Shown: piece by piece, positions 28,575 to 38,415 of the stretch
How the letters are laid out: the number at the start of each line of letters is the position of its first letter
Numbering within the stretch: the first letter of the stretch is position 1
From: Psychromonas ingrahamii 37
GTDB lineage: Bacteria > Pseudomonadota > Gammaproteobacteria > Enterobacterales > Psychromonadaceae
DNA length: 64,000 bases
Assembly (NCBI RefSeq): GCF_000015285.1
Contig: NC_008709.1
Location: 3,906,001-3,970,000 of the forward strand
Direction of reading: 5' to 3'
The notes under the pieces: generated by a model
Databases searched by the model: none
Seen by the model: the letters and a program-made list of their open reading frames with translations, nothing else
What the model was told of the DNA's origin: nothing
Position numbers and translations under genes: made by a program

Positions 28575-29690
28575 TCACTTTATATGGTTACTGACCGGAT
28601 TCGCGTACATTTTTAATACAATTTCTTGCAACTCGGGTTTAAAACCCTGTAAGCGGGCATTAAAGAGCTCCTGATCAGCAATATCAATAGAGGAAATGTC
28701 TTGCTTGGCGGCAATAAAGTTAGAGGAGTGTAAATGATAATTTTTATAAATCTGACGATCGATTTCTTGTGCAACTGTCTCTGCATCGCTAAATTCACCT
28801 TTTAGGGGCTGTCCGAAAGCCACATGAACTCGCCCTTTTTTCCCGGTAATCCCTCGGACAATACTTTCAATATCTTCATATTTTGATTTTTTATACTCTC
28901 CAAATTGCGCCTTATCATATAATTCCTGAGCCTTTTGCTGATCACAAGGGTCAAATTCATAGGAAATCGCAACAGGTACAATATTCAATTTATTAATGTA
29001 ATCTGAGAAACTTATTTTTTGTTTTTTACCGTTGACGTAAAACATTTTAATAATAGCAGGCTCAGTTTTATCAAAACCATCCTTTGCTCGGCCTTCTCTT
29101 TGAGCAATCCAGATATTACTTTCGCCCTGTAAAGAGCTAAAAATATAATCAGATAACTGCCCCAGTGATTTCATCATTTCACGTATACCCGAGACAGAAC
29201 GCTGCACAATAAAACTTTTATTCATGCGCATCAAATCGGAAACATAGGGTTTGCTTAAGAGATTATCACCAATAGCAACACGCACGGTTTTAAAATTTTC
29301 AGAATATAGAGCCCAATTTACAAAGGCCGGATCCATTGCAATATCTCTATGATTTGAAACAAAAAGATAATTTTTGGTCGGATCAATTTTATCAAGACCA
29401 GAATAGGTGAAGCCAGTTGTTGTTGATGCGATCATATGTTCCATATAACCGCCAACCACTTTTTGCATCTCATCAATGCTATTAATCCCGCCCCATTTAT
29501 ATAAAAAATAACGGCGTAATAAAGGTGTTAATAAAAACCCCATAAATTTGGCAATTTTAGAAAAACGGAAGCAGATAATGGCATTAATAAATTCATCATT
29601 TTTAATAACGCGTTGAATGGCGGGTTGAATTTCATCATCGTTATAAGGGCGAATATCTCTAAATTTATCGACTGCGTTGGGCATTTTCAT
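28575..29690 (-). CDS. Glycerophospholipid acyltransferase family protein
   Basis: 371 residues of the PlsC-like acyltransferase family, which transfers acyl chains to glycerophosphate-type acceptors at the inner membrane. The acceptor/catalytic motif is SNHRDIAMDPA (about 116-126), with five residues between His and Asp rather than the usual four, as in one distinct subgroup. A later block NIWIAQREGRAKDG (about 192-205) corresponds to the EGTR block of PlsC. A hydrophobic segment (about 47-65) may dock to the membrane. It is not PlsB or PlsC themselves; the exact substrate is unknown. Confidence 0.8.
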   Translation of the reverse strand: MKMPNAVDKFRDIRPYNDDEIQPAIQRVIKNDEFINAIICFRFSKIAKFMGFLLTPLLRRYFLYKWGGINSIDEMQKVVGGYMEHMIASTTTGFTYSGLDKIDPTKNYLFVSNHRDIAMDPAFVNWALYSENFKTVRVAIGDNLLSKPYVSDLMRMNKSFIVQRSVSGIREMMKSLGQLSDYIFSSLQGESNIWIAQREGRAKDGFDKTEPAIIKMFYVNGKKQKISFSDYINKLNIVPVAISYEFDPCDQQKAQELYDKAQFGEYKKSKYEDIESIVRGITGKKGRVHVAFGQPLKGEFSDAETVAQEIDRQIYKNYHLHSSNFIAAKQDISSIDIADQELFNARLQGFKPELQEIVLKMYANPVSNHIK

Positions 29691-29783
29691 ACTCTCTATA
29701 AAATATATCGGCGCATTTTACATTCTTTTAAAGGCTTCAGCGAATTTAATTAAATAAGGGAGGCAGTTAAGTCTTACGGAGAT

Positions 29784-29811
29784 GCGGTATCTCAAAAAAA
29801 TGAGATACCGC
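29784..29811. terminator. Hairpin between fre and the acyltransferase gene
   Basis: A 10-11-bp stem (GCGGTATCTC and complement) with an A-rich loop, 37 bp after the fre stop. No clear U-tract. A 12-bp inverted repeat (TACGGAGATGCG at 29775 and its complement at 29863) overlaps it and the end of fre. Confidence 0.5.
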
Positions 29812-29847
29812 GAACACTAAGTGGTAACAATAAAGTGATAGGATAAA

Positions 29848-30543
29848 TCAAAGGAAAGCAAACGCATCTCCGTAGATATGTTCAATCAACGCACCTTGTT
29901 TGACAAAATCATCGCGGGCAATTTTTGCCATCTCAAATCGCCCGACAACATAGATATCAAAACTGCTTAAATCTTCAAATTCATTCAAAACAGCTTGATG
30001 GACATAACCTCGATGACCTTGCCAATGCGCTTCAGGCAATTCAATCACTGGATGAAAGTGAATATTTTTATGATCATTTGCCCAACTTGAGGCTTCATCT
30101 TCAAAATAAAAGTGTGCGTATTCTTTCACTCCCCAGTATAAATAAACCGGGTTTTCTAATTGCAGATGAACAATTTGTTCCAGCAGAGATTTTACATATG
30201 AGAAACCCGTTCCTCCTGCCACTAATATAATCGGCCGCTCCGAGCTTTCACGTAAATAAGCAACACCATTGCCAATTTCAGCATCAACACAGCCTTCATC
30301 CTGCATCTTTTCAATAACCTCCATTGCATAACTGTTTTCGGGTGTGGCCCCTATATGCAGCTCAATTTGATCTCCTGTTGGTGCGTTCGCTATTGAAAAA
30401 TAACGTTTATCATTTTCTCCCATCACAATTGAAACGTATTGTCCGGCCTTAAAAGAAACAGGCTCAATGGGTTTTAAAAATACGCGGTATAGAAAAGTAT
30501 TTAATTTTTCGATGGAAGTGATCTTACAAGTAACAGGTTGCAT
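29848..30543 (-). CDS. fre: NAD(P)H-flavin reductase
   Basis: 231 residues (E. coli Fre 233). It reduces free flavins with NAD(P)H and supplies reduced flavin to other enzymes. The FAD-type barrel has RYFSIANAP (about 47-55), the pyridine-nucleotide domain has VAGGTGFSYVKSLL (about 109-122), and the C-terminus GRFEMAKIARD and GDAFAFL is nearly that of enteric Fre. It lies 63 bp downstream of ubiD on the same strand, the classical ubiD-fre pairing, and probably shares its transcript. Confidence 0.95.
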   Translation of the reverse strand: MQPVTCKITSIEKLNTFLYRVFLKPIEPVSFKAGQYVSIVMGENDKRYFSIANAPTGDQIELHIGATPENSYAMEVIEKMQDEGCVDAEIGNGVAYLRESSERPIILVAGGTGFSYVKSLLEQIVHLQLENPVYLYWGVKEYAHFYFEDEASSWANDHKNIHFHPVIELPEAHWQGHRGYVHQAVLNEFEDLSSFDIYVVGRFEMAKIARDDFVKQGALIEHIYGDAFAFL

Positions 30544-30606
30544 TAATTTCTCTTCTTAGAATAGGTCCCAGAAAAACAGGAATGTAACAAAAAAATAACA
30601 TTAAGA

Positions 30607-32076
30607 TTATGACAGGATATCTAAGTCTTGCCAAAGATCATCTATTTTTTCTTTTACTTTTTTATCCATTAAAATAGGTGTCCCCCATTCCCGATCCGAC
30701 TCTCCAGCCCATTTATTGGTCGCATCCATGCCCATTTTTGAGCCTAAGCCTGAAACGGGAGAAGCAAAGTCCAAGTAGTCAATAGGTGTATTATCGACCA
30801 AAGTGGTATCTCGAGATGGATCCATACGGGTTGTAATCGCCCAAATCACATCATTCCAGTCACGCACATTGACATCATCATCACAAACAATAATAAACTT
30901 GGTGTACATAAATTGACGTAGGAAAGACCAAATGCCGAACATCACTCGCTTGGCATGACCCGGATAACTTTTTTTAATGGAAACAACCGCCATACGGTAT
31001 GAACAGCCCTCCGGTGGCAGATAAAAATCGACAATTTCGGGAAACTGCTTTTGTAAAATAGGGACAAAGATTTCATTAAGCGCGACACCTAAAATTGAAG
31101 GTTCATCGGGCGGACGTCCAGTATAAGTGCTGAGGTAAATAGGATTTTCGCGATGCGTTACATGGGTCACTGTCATTACTTGAAAATCGTCAACTTCATT
31201 ATAATAACCCGTATGGTCACCGTAAGGGCCCTCTGGTGCTTCCTCTCCAGGCTGCAGATAACCTTCTAATATTATTTCGGCAGTAGCTGGAATATCAAGA
31301 TCATTACTTATGCTTTTTGCTACTTTAGTGCGCGAGCCACGTAATAAACCCGCAAAGGCATATTCTGACAAAGTATCAGGGATCGGGGTTACCGCCCCTA
31401 AAATAGTGGCCGGATCAGCACCCAAGGCCACCGAAACAGGAAAAGGTTTACCCGGATTAACTTCTTGCCACTCTCGAAAGTCAAGCGCCCCGCCGCGATG
31501 CGATAACCAGCGCATTATTATCTTATTTTTCCCTAACAACTGCTGGCGATAAATTCCTAAATTTTGACGCTTTTTATAGGGACCTTTAGTAATGGTTAAA
31601 CCCCAGGTAATCAAAGGAGCAACATCTCCCGGCCAACAAGTCATAATAGGCAGTTTGGTTAAATCAACGTCATCACCTTCCATAATTACCTGCTGGCAAG
31701 CCGGTGAGCGCACTTTTTTGGTCGGCATATTTAATACTTGCTTAAATATTGGCAGTTTTTCCCATAATGATTTAATGCCTTTGGGTGGCTCAGGCTCTTT
31801 TAAATAAGCCAACCACTTGCCGACCTCTTTTAAAGCTGCAACGTCATCCTGACCCATCGCCAATGCCACACGCTGAGTTGTACCAAATAAGTTAGTCAGA
31901 ACGGGCGTATCAAAACCTTTTGGATTCTCAAATAAAAGAGCGGGCCCACCTGCACGTAAAGTACGATCTGAGATTTCCGTCATTTCTAAGTGAGGATCTA
32001 TCTCTTGTTTGATACGTTTTAAAAGTCCCCGCTCCTCGAGCTGCCCGATAAAGTCACGTAAATCATCAAATTTCAT
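30607..32076 (-). CDS. ubiD: 3-octaprenyl-4-hydroxybenzoate carboxy-lyase (UbiD)
   Basis: 489 residues, full length. A prenylated-FMN-dependent decarboxylase that removes the carboxyl group of polyprenyl-4-hydroxybenzoate in ubiquinone synthesis. Recognisable blocks are [46 protein letters not shown] and [17 protein letters not shown]. It follows rho across a strong terminator and precedes fre. Confidence 0.97.
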   Translation of the reverse strand: MKFDDLRDFIGQLEERGLLKRIKQEIDPHLEMTEISDRTLRAGGPALLFENPKGFDTPVLTNLFGTTQRVALAMGQDDVAALKEVGKWLAYLKEPEPPKGIKSLWEKLPIFKQVLNMPTKKVRSPACQQVIMEGDDVDLTKLPIMTCWPGDVAPLITWGLTITKGPYKKRQNLGIYRQQLLGKNKIIMRWLSHRGGALDFREWQEVNPGKPFPVSVALGADPATILGAVTPIPDTLSEYAFAGLLRGSRTKVAKSISNDLDIPATAEIILEGYLQPGEEAPEGPYGDHTGYYNEVDDFQVMTVTHVTHRENPIYLSTYTGRPPDEPSILGVALNEIFVPILQKQFPEIVDFYLPPEGCSYRMAVVSIKKSYPGHAKRVMFGIWSFLRQFMYTKFIIVCDDDVNVRDWNDVIWAITTRMDPSRDTTLVDNTPIDYLDFASPVSGLGSKMGMDATNKWAGESDREWGTPILMDKKVKEKIDDLWQDLDILS

Positions 32077-32111
32077 AAGGGATCCAATTTATAATGGAAA
32101 AAAAACAAAAA

Positions 32112-32137
32112 AAAACGCTACTTTTCAGTAGCGTTTT
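32112..32137 (-). terminator. rho terminator
   Basis: A 10-bp perfect stem (AAAACGCTAC and GTAGCGTTTT), followed on the minus strand by a long T-rich run; just after the rho stop. Confidence 0.85.
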
Positions 32138-32154
32138 TTCCACAATAAAGCTAA

Positions 32155-33423
32155 TTATTTTGCTTTTTGGTTTTTCATTGCGTCAAAGAAGTCATCATTA
32201 TTTTTGCTTAGACCAAGCTTATCAATCAAGAACTCGGTTGCGCCCGTTTCGCCCATTGGATGAACAATTTTACGCAAAATCCACATTCTTTGTAGTTCAT
32301 CTGATTTGGTAAGCAGTTCTTCACGCCTTGTACCTGAGCGCGTGATATCAATAGCAGGATAAACCCGTTTTTCAGCCAGTTTACGGTTTAGATGAATTTC
32401 AGAGTTACCAGTACCTTTAAACTCTTCATAAATAACTTCATCCATTTTAGAGCCCGTATCGATAAGAGCCGTTGCTAGGATAGTTAAGCTGCCACCCTCT
32501 TCAACATTACGAGCTGCACCAAAGAAGCGCTTAGGGCGTTGTAAAGCGTTTGCATCAACACCACCTGTTAGTACTTTACCTGAACTTGGCACAACCGTAT
32601 TATAAGCACGTGCCAAACGTGTAATCGAATCAAGCAGAATAACAACATCTTTTTTATGCTCAACCAGACGTTTCGCTTTTTCAATGACCATTTCTGCCAC
32701 TTGCACGTGACGACTTGCCGGCTCATCAAAAGTTGATGCAACCACTTCGCCTCTCACCAAACGGCTCATTTCAGTTACTTCTTCCGGACGCTCATCAATT
32801 AATAATACAATTAAGACGGCTTCCGGGTAATTAATACTGAGACTTTGAGCAATATTTTGCAGCAACATTGTTTTACCCGCTTTCGGCGGTGCAACGATCA
32901 AACCACGCTGCCCTTTACCAATTGGCGAGACTAAATCCAAAATACGTGCCGTAATATCTTCTGTACTACCATTACCATTTTCTAAACGAAAACGCTCATC
33001 GGGGTGAATGGGGGTTAAGTTTTCAAAAAGAATTTTATTACGAGAGTTTTCTGGTTTATTGAAGTTAACTTCAATAATTTTCAGTAATGCAAAATAACGC
33101 TCACCATCTTTAGGCGGACGGATCTTACCATCAACACTATCACCTGTTCGAAGATTAAAACGACGAATTTGGCTTGGCGAGATATAAATATCATCAGGGC
33201 CAGCGAGATATGAACTTTCGGAGCTTCGTAAAAAACCAAAGCCATCTTGCAATATTTCAAGCACACCTGCGCCAAAAATGTCTTCCCCACTTTTGGCGTG
33301 AGCCTTAAGAATTGCGAATATAATGTCTTGTTTTCTTAAACGAGCTAGATTTTCTAGCCCCATCGATTCCCCAAGCGTAACAAGGTTAGAAACCGGTGTA
33401 TCTTTTAATTCAGTTAAATTCAT
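32155..33423 (-). CDS. rho: Transcription termination factor Rho
   Basis: 422 residues (E. coli 419). A hexameric RNA helicase that ends untranslated transcripts. The N-terminal RNA-binding domain has [20 protein letters not shown]; the ATPase has P-loop [10 protein letters not shown] (about 178-187), Walker [17 protein letters not shown], the Q-loop/arginine-finger region and SGTRREELL. The gene is alone between two terminated units. A TTTG tetranucleotide run (33490-33509) sits in its upstream region. Confidence 0.98.
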   Translation of the reverse strand: MNLTELKDTPVSNLVTLGESMGLENLARLRKQDIIFAILKAHAKSGEDIFGAGVLEILQDGFGFLRSSESSYLAGPDDIYISPSQIRRFNLRTGDSVDGKIRPPKDGERYFALLKIIEVNFNKPENSRNKILFENLTPIHPDERFRLENGNGSTEDITARILDLVSPIGKGQRGLIVAPPKAGKTMLLQNIAQSLSINYPEAVLIVLLIDERPEEVTEMSRLVRGEVVASTFDEPASRHVQVAEMVIEKAKRLVEHKKDVVILLDSITRLARAYNTVVPSSGKVLTGGVDANALQRPKRFFGAARNVEEGGSLTILATALIDTGSKMDEVIYEEFKGTGNSEIHLNRKLAEKRVYPAIDITRSGTRREELLTKSDELQRMWILRKIVHPMGETGATEFLIDKLGLSKNNDDFFDAMKNQKAK

Positions 33424-33489
33424 AAGTTTTTTAGGTATGCAGCTTTGAAGTGAGTGATAAATGAGTGATGTCAGGAATTGATTTTTATT

Positions 33490-33509
33490 TTTGTTTGTTT
33501 GTTTGTTTG
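33490..33509. repeat. Tetranucleotide repeat (TTTG)5 upstream of rho
   Basis: Five perfect TTTG units about 67 bp before the rho start, in the promoter/leader region. Short tandem tetramers can vary in copy number. Confidence 0.8.
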
Positions 33510-33599
33510 TATTTTGAGCACAAGGGTAGCACTAAATTTTGCGTTAGTCCAGATTGAACACGCTGCAGATCACAACTTGTCCAATCTGTATTGAATCTT

Positions 33600-33926
33600 T
33601 TAGATATTTGCATCCAAAAATTCTACAAGTTGGGTTTTGGAAAGCGCCCCAACTTTCGTTGCAGCAACTTTACCGTCTTTAAATAACAACAGCGTTGGAA
33701 TGCCACGAATACCAAATTTAGGCGGGGTCGCACTGTTTTCGTCTATATTTAATTTACCAATAGTGACTTTACCTGCGTATTCAGCCGCAACTTCCTGAAG
33801 AATAGGAGCGATCATTTTACAAGGTCCACACCATTCAGCCCAAAAATCAACTAAAACAGGACCTTCGGCATTAACTACATCATCTTCAAAACTTGCATCA
33901 CTTAACGTTACGATATTTTCGCTCAT
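33600..33926 (-). CDS. trxA: Thioredoxin 1
   Basis: 108 residues with the active site WCGPCKM (about 32-38) and the cis-proline segment [13 protein letters not shown] cytoplasmic disulfide reductant. It lies between rho and divergent rhlB, the enteric order. A slight oddity is [13 protein letters not shown] where most thioredoxins have TAPKYGIRGIP. Confidence 0.98.
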   Translation of the reverse strand: MSENIVTLSDASFEDDVVNAEGPVLVDFWAEWCGPCKMIAPILQEVAAEYAGKVTIGKLNIDENSATPPKFGIRGIPTLLLFKDGKVAATKVGALSKTQLVEFLDANI

Positions 33927-33934
33927 TTTTATCT

Positions 33935-34155
33935 CCAGAAAGGTATTACTAATAATTAATTACTATTATGTAAATTAATTTTTGATTTTTGATTTTTGAC
34001 ATGTGAATTGAACACAATACTTATTGTATGTATAAAATGCTATCACTTTCCAATGCCAGAAAAGAATTACTAATAATTAATTACTCTTATCTAAATTAAT
34101 TTTTAATATTTGAATCGAACTCAATACTTATTGTATGTATAAAATGCTATCATTT
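33935..34155 (+). repeat. Tandem duplication of the rhlB promoter region
   Basis: Copy A (about 33935-34055) and copy B (about 34056-34155) are direct repeats. Copy A is longer by 14 bp, two extra heptamers in a GATTTTT run. Each carries a plausible sigma-70 promoter with 17-bp spacing: TTGAAC/TATAAA in A (-10 near 34031) and TCGAAC/TATAAA in B (-10 near 34138). B would start transcription only about 10 nt before the rhlB ATG; A gives a leader of about 115 nt. Confidence 0.75.
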
Positions 34156-34159
34156 GCAA

Positions 34160-35416
34160 ATGAATAAAACACATCTAACTCAAACAAAATTTGCAGACCT
34201 TCCTTTAGAGAAAAGTCTAATTTCAGGTTTAACGTCGCAAGGTTATGAATATTGTACTCCTATTCAGGCTTTGTCATTGCCAATCACCCTTACAGGGAAA
34301 GATATAGCAGGACAAGCTCAAACAGGAACAGGTAAAACCCTAGCGTTTTTACCTGCGGTATTTCATCACCTATTAACCAATGCACAACCTGAAAATCGCC
34401 GCAAGAATCAACCTCGGGCTATCATTTTAGCGCCGACACGTGAGCTTGCAATCCAAATACACAAAGATGCCATGGTTCTTGCCAGCATGTCAAACTTACG
34501 TTTAGGTTTAGCATATGGGGGCGAGAAAGTTGAAATTCAACGTACTAAGCTGGAAAAAGGCGTTGATATTTTAATTGGTACCACGGGCCGTACGATTGAC
34601 TTTGTTAAACAGGGTGTTATCGATATGGGTTCTATACAAAGTGTTGTCCTTGATGAAGCGGATCGCATGTTTGATCTTGGCTTTATTAAAGATATCCGTT
34701 ATCTGTTTAGACGCATGCCAGAAGCGAAATCACGTCTAAACATGTTGTTTTCAGCCACCCTGTCTCATAAAGTTCAAGAACTTGCTTTTGAGCATATGAA
34801 TGATCCAGAAAGTATCCAGATTGAACCAGAAGTAATGACATCTGTGAATATAACTGAAGAACTTTTTTATCCTTCTAATCAAGATAAAATATTACTTTTA
34901 TTAAGCCTAATAGAAGAAGATTGGCCTGACAAAGCGATTGTTTTTGCCAATACCAAACATACCTGTGAAAAAGTATGGGGTTATTTAGCGGGAGATGGCT
35001 TACGAACAGGCTTATTAACTGGCGATGTGCCTCAAAATAAACGCTTAAAAATATTACAGCAGTTCACTGACGGTGAAATTGATATATTAGTTGCAACTGA
35101 TGTGGCAGCTCGTGGTTTACATATTCCTAAAGTATCACATGTTTTTAATTTCGATCTGCCCGATGATTGTGAAGATTATGTGCATCGAATTGGTCGTACC
35201 GGACGTGCGGGTGAAAAAGGTTTGGCCATTAGTTTTGCCTGTGAAAAGTATGTCTTTAACCTTCCGGCAATTGAGGAATATATTAAACATCCTATTCCTT
35301 GCAGTGAATATGATAAAAATGCGATGCTCGACTCTTTACCCGTAATGAAGGTAACAAAGTACAAAGCACATCCGAATAGCCGTAAAGATAATTATCACCG
35401 TACTCATAAGCGATAG
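34160..35416 (+). CDS. rhlB: ATP-dependent RNA helicase RhlB
   Basis: 418 residues. The DEAD-box helicase of the RNA degradosome, unwinding RNA for RNase E/PNPase. Motifs: Q-motif [25 protein letters not shown] ([12 protein letters not shown]), [31 protein letters not shown] chose the ATG at 34160 ([11 protein letters not shown]) because it matches the enteric RhlB start; the TTG two codons earlier adds nothing. Only 1 bp separates its stop from gppA. Divergent from trxA, as in enterics. Confidence 0.96.
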   Translation: MNKTHLTQTKFADLPLEKSLISGLTSQGYEYCTPIQALSLPITLTGKDIAGQAQTGTGKTLAFLPAVFHHLLTNAQPENRRKNQPRAIILAPTRELAIQIHKDAMVLASMSNLRLGLAYGGEKVEIQRTKLEKGVDILIGTTGRTIDFVKQGVIDMGSIQSVVLDEADRMFDLGFIKDIRYLFRRMPEAKSRLNMLFSATLSHKVQELAFEHMNDPESIQIEPEVMTSVNITEELFYPSNQDKILLLLSLIEEDWPDKAIVFANTKHTCEKVWGYLAGDGLRTGLLTGDVPQNKRLKILQQFTDGEIDILVATDVAARGLHIPKVSHVFNFDLPDDCEDYVHRIGRTGRAGEKGLAISFACEKYVFNLPAIEEYIKHPIPCSEYDKNAMLDSLPVMKVTKYKAHPNSRKDNYHRTHKR

Positions 35417-35417
35417 A

Positions 35418-36344
35418 ATGACCAACAACCGCTATACCATCATTGACCTTGGATCAAATAGCTTTCATATGCTAACTGTTGAAAGGATCAATAATGGTTT
35501 TAGTGTTTATTCTAAATCAAAACAGAAAGTGCGCCTTGCTGCAGGCTTAGATGAACAATATAACATCAATCAAGAAACCATACAGAAAGGCTTAGATTGT
35601 TTAACCAACTTCAAAAATGAACTGCGTATTTTACAGCCTGTTAAAGTCCTTATTACCGCCACGGCAGCATTACGCCTGGCCAACAATAAAGAAGTATTTA
35701 TAAAGCAAGCAGAAGAAATATTGCAGCGACCCATTAATTTAATATCTGGCCTGCAAGAAGCGCGGATAATCTATAAGGGCGTTGCATTTACTGAAAATAT
35801 TTTGTTCCCTCTGCTGGTTATTGATATAGGAGGCGCAAGCACCGAATTAATAATAGGCGAGGGTACGACAGTAAAAATTGCTCACAGCTTAGATATGGGC
35901 TGCGTCACTTGGTTAAAAAGATATTTTCCCGATAATCAGCTCAATCAGGAAAATTTCAAAAATGCCATTGAACAGGCAAAAAAAGTGATACAGCCAGAGG
36001 CACAACAATATTTACAGCAAGGCTGGTCACTAACGATGGGCGCTTCAGGCACCATCCAAGCGGTTCAAGAAATAAACGAAAAACAGAAACTAAGCCCTGA
36101 AATCAACTTACAACTTTTATATCAGATCAGAGCATTGTGCATAAGATGTGGAACAATTGAAAATTTACATATTGATGGCTTAAAATTATCCAGAAAACTA
36201 GTCTTTGCGAGTGGACTTTCAATACTCATCGCACTATTTGAAATATTAGCTATTCCAGCTGTACAATGCTCAAAAGGTGCCTTACGTGAAGGGTTAATTA
36301 GTATTTTATTCTCAAGCCACACTGAAACTACTCTATCCATATAA
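35418..36344 (+). CDS. gppA: Ppx/GppA-family phosphatase, short form
   Basis: 308 residues of the exopolyphosphatase/guanosine pentaphosphatase family. The N-terminal actin-like core is complete: DLGSNSFHM (9-17), TATAALRLANN, DIGGASTELI (about 138-147), GASGTIQA. The protein ends soon after SKGALREGLI, where E. coli GppA (about 494 residues) enters its C-terminal HD-like domain; that half is absent. Directly after it lie decayed DNA and transposon remnants, so truncation is possible, although natural short forms exist. Its place after rhlB supports gppA. It would convert pppGpp to ppGpp or trim polyphosphate. Confidence 0.85.
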   Translation: MTNNRYTIIDLGSNSFHMLTVERINNGFSVYSKSKQKVRLAAGLDEQYNINQETIQKGLDCLTNFKNELRILQPVKVLITATAALRLANNKEVFIKQAEEILQRPINLISGLQEARIIYKGVAFTENILFPLLVIDIGGASTELIIGEGTTVKIAHSLDMGCVTWLKRYFPDNQLNQENFKNAIEQAKKVIQPEAQQYLQQGWSLTMGASGTIQAVQEINEKQKLSPEINLQLLYQIRALCIRCGTIENLHIDGLKLSRKLVFASGLSILIALFEILAIPAVQCSKGALREGLISILFSSHTETTLSI

Positions 36345-36917
36345 TAATACTCTCAATAACATCATCAAATTTTAAACAATGAGCTGCTCCGGGAAAGACT
36401 TACTACAGAAAAATAATTTTGCATTTATGCAATGCTTGTAGAGAGTCAATTTTTCCTATCAAACCACAATATATTGGAACTGATAAGCTCGACTCTCATA
36501 TATATGATCGTCAGATAAAAGCGCGCACTATTTACCCTAAGCAGGGTAACGGCCATCACCAATTGATACCAAAAAAAATAATTAAACGATCAGGTTTACC
36601 ATTTCTTTTAGCTGAATGTTTTTAGCTGTTCTACCTGATCCCTAACGTTATTCCATCCTCGACTAACCAACTCAACTATATGTTCATAATTTTTAAATAA
36701 AAATTGGCTAAATCATGCGTGCCCACACTTGTTCAATTGGATTTAGCGCTGGTGAATAATAAAAATAAAAATGCATAATGGCTAAATTATCAAATTTAAG
36801 CACCATCTTATTGGAGTGTAAAATAGTACTATCCATGACAACAACTGCATAGTAAGGAACGCTCCGATTGCCGATGTCTGGCGATGGAACAGGGTTCGCA
36901 GAGCTTAGTCCGCTCAT
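36345..36917. other. Decayed accessory stretch after gppA
   Basis: A 68-codon reading frame at 36419-36625 (ending SGLPFLLAECF, containing ARTIYPKQGNGHHQLIP) has coding character but matches no family I can name; it may be the tail of a lost gene. The rest is an IS630 remnant (own entry). A 45-bp sequence at 36873-36917 (TGGCGATGGAACAGG...GTCCGCTCATAA) recurs at about 38100-38140 on the far side of the intact IS. Confidence 0.4.
36620..36917 (-). pseudogene. IS630-family transposase remnant
   Basis: On the minus strand, YSPALNPIEQVWARM matches the IS630 DDE-end motif (YSPELNPIEQVW in the intact element next door). A frame-shifted tail (YEHIVELVSRGWNNV) follows, corresponding to YDSIVETVCDAWNDF. 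The N-terminal two thirds are missing. Confidence 0.7.
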
Positions 36918-36921
36918 AATA

Positions 36922-38028
36922 CCAATTCTACTAATTATGTGATCTAATAGTATTCCAATTATTAAATAATGAAACGCTATTGATGACTACAAAAAAACAT
37001 GACTTTACTGCATTAGCTAAAACGCATCAAAGCGTTCGAATGAGGCTCCGTTTTTTAGCACTTGCACACTTCCAAGAAGGTAATTCACGCACTGCTATCG
37101 CTAAATTTTTAAAGGTCAGCCGAACCAGTATAAATAAATGGATCTCTCAGTATCACCAATTTGGAATGGATGGCTTAATCGATAAAAAAACAACTGGCAG
37201 GCCTTTTCGATTATCGAACGAGCAACATAAGCAACTCATTCATTATGTAACTGAGTCATCTAAAAGTGAGCTTGGTGGACGATTAAATGGCTCAGACATA
37301 CAACTTTATATAGAAGAAAATTTTGCAGTGCATTACCATTTATCAAGTGTTTATAAGTTACTGCATAAGTTAGGTTTTTCTTGGATAACATCCCGTTCTA
37401 AGCACCCTAAGCAATCAATTGAAGCGCAAGAGGATTTTAAAAAAATTCCAATTCAAAACGATCTTTAAGATCCCTGGTCATATTGCATTAGATCGTGTGG
37501 ATATATGGCTACAAGATGAAGCACGATTTGGCCAGCAAAATACAACAACCAAATTATGGGCTGAAAAAGGTAGCCGTCCAAGAGCAGTAAAACAACAGCA
37601 ATTCGAATACGCCTATTTATTTGGATCTGTCTGTATTACCAATGGCGCTTCAGAAGCACTAGTCGTACCTTATGTAAACAAAGACATTATGATGACGCAT
37701 CTTCAACAAATATCAGATAGAACCCCAATTGATAGACATGCCGTTATCATCATGGATGGTGCTGGTTGGCATAGCGATGATATTGACGCTGACTTCAAGA
37801 ATTTAACAATCATAAAGCTGCCACCCTATTCACCCGAACTAAATCCGATTGAACAGGTATGGAGTTGGCTTCGACAACATCACTTAGCAAACAGATGTTT
37901 CAGTGGTTATGATTCAATAGTTGAAACTGTCTGTGATGCTTGGAATGATTTTGTAAGTGACAGCAAAAGAGTGATAAAAATGTGTACGAGGGATTGGATG
38001 TCATTGATCAGTTAAATAAGCGGATTGG
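36922..38028 (+). mobile_element. IS630-family insertion sequence
   Basis: An element of about 1.1 kb. Imperfect terminal inverted repeats: left CCAATTCTACTAATTATGTG and right, read inward, CCAATCCGCTTATTTAACTG; both continue as TGATC(T/A)A. Each end is bordered by TA, the IS630/Tc1 target. It carries one transposase gene split into two frames. It sits in the decayed zone beyond the rRNA operon end. Confidence 0.8.
36980..38015 (+). CDS. IS630 transposase in two overlapping frames (36980-37468 and 37419-38015)
   Basis: The first frame (162 codons) is the helix-turn-helix region (RTAIAKFLKVSRTSINKWIS, GLIDKKTTGRP). The second gives the catalytic part with DDE blocks WLQDEARFG, VIIMDGAGWHS and ELNPIEQVW. 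The second frame is +1 relative to the first, and the frames meet at GATTTTAAAAAAATTCC (about 37434-37450). Skipping one A joins them as DFKK-FQFK. This is either one extra A in the A-tract (inactivating) or a frameshift site; IS630 members of both kinds exist. Confidence 0.8.
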
Positions 38029-38056
38029 TATAAGTCATCAATCGATAGAATTAAAA

Positions 38057-38084
38057 AACCCAGTAAGCAAAGACTTACTGGGTT
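38057..38084 (-). terminator. Second rRNA-operon terminator
   Basis: An 11-bp perfect stem (AACCCAGTAAG and complement) followed on the minus strand by TTTTTT; about 170 bp beyond the first terminator. Confidence 0.75.
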
Positions 38085-38090
38085 GGTTTA

Positions 38091-38243
38091 ATTAGGCGCT
38101 TGGCGATGGAACAGGACTCGCAGAGTTCGTCCGCTCATAAACCTTGGCTGGCGCCAAATTCGCCCTACTGTCACATGGCTTGAATGCCACTCCGTGGCTG
38201 CTCTTTATTTCCCATGTTCGAGTAGTCATCGCCCAAGCGCTTA
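38091..38243 (-). repeat. Decayed 5S-like sequence, partly inverted, between the two rrn terminators
   Basis: The left edge TTAGGCGCTTGGCGATG is identical to the 3' end of the 5S gene (38293 on). The right edge, on the minus strand, reads GCGCTTGGGCGATGACTACT and CGAACATGGG, matching the antisense of that same 5S end. The piece looks like inverted, degraded 5S debris. It gives an edge-to-edge inverted repeat of about 17 bp. Confidence 0.5.
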
Positions 38244-38250
38244 AACGAAA

Positions 38251-38284
38251 AAATCCCAGCCCTTCTTTCGAAGGACTGGGATTT
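38251..38284 (-). terminator. First rRNA-operon terminator
   Basis: A long stem (AAATCCCAG.CCTTC and complement, one mismatch) with loop TTTC, followed on the minus strand by a T-run; directly after 5S. Confidence 0.85.
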
Positions 38285-38295
38285 ATCGTTATTAG

Positions 38296-38415
38296 GCGCT
38301 TGGCGATGACCTACTCTCACATGGGGAGACCCCACACTACCATCGGCGCAATTGCGTTTCACTGCTGAGTTCGGAATGGGATCAGGTGGTACCACAATGC
38401 TATGGTCGCCAAGCA
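38296..38415 (-). rRNA. rrf: 5S ribosomal RNA
   Basis: About 120 nt. On the minus strand it begins TGCTTGGCGACCATAGCATT, contains CCATTCCGAACTCAG, and ends GTCATCGCCAAGCGCC; the two ends pair. It is the last gene of the rRNA operon. Confidence 0.95.
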
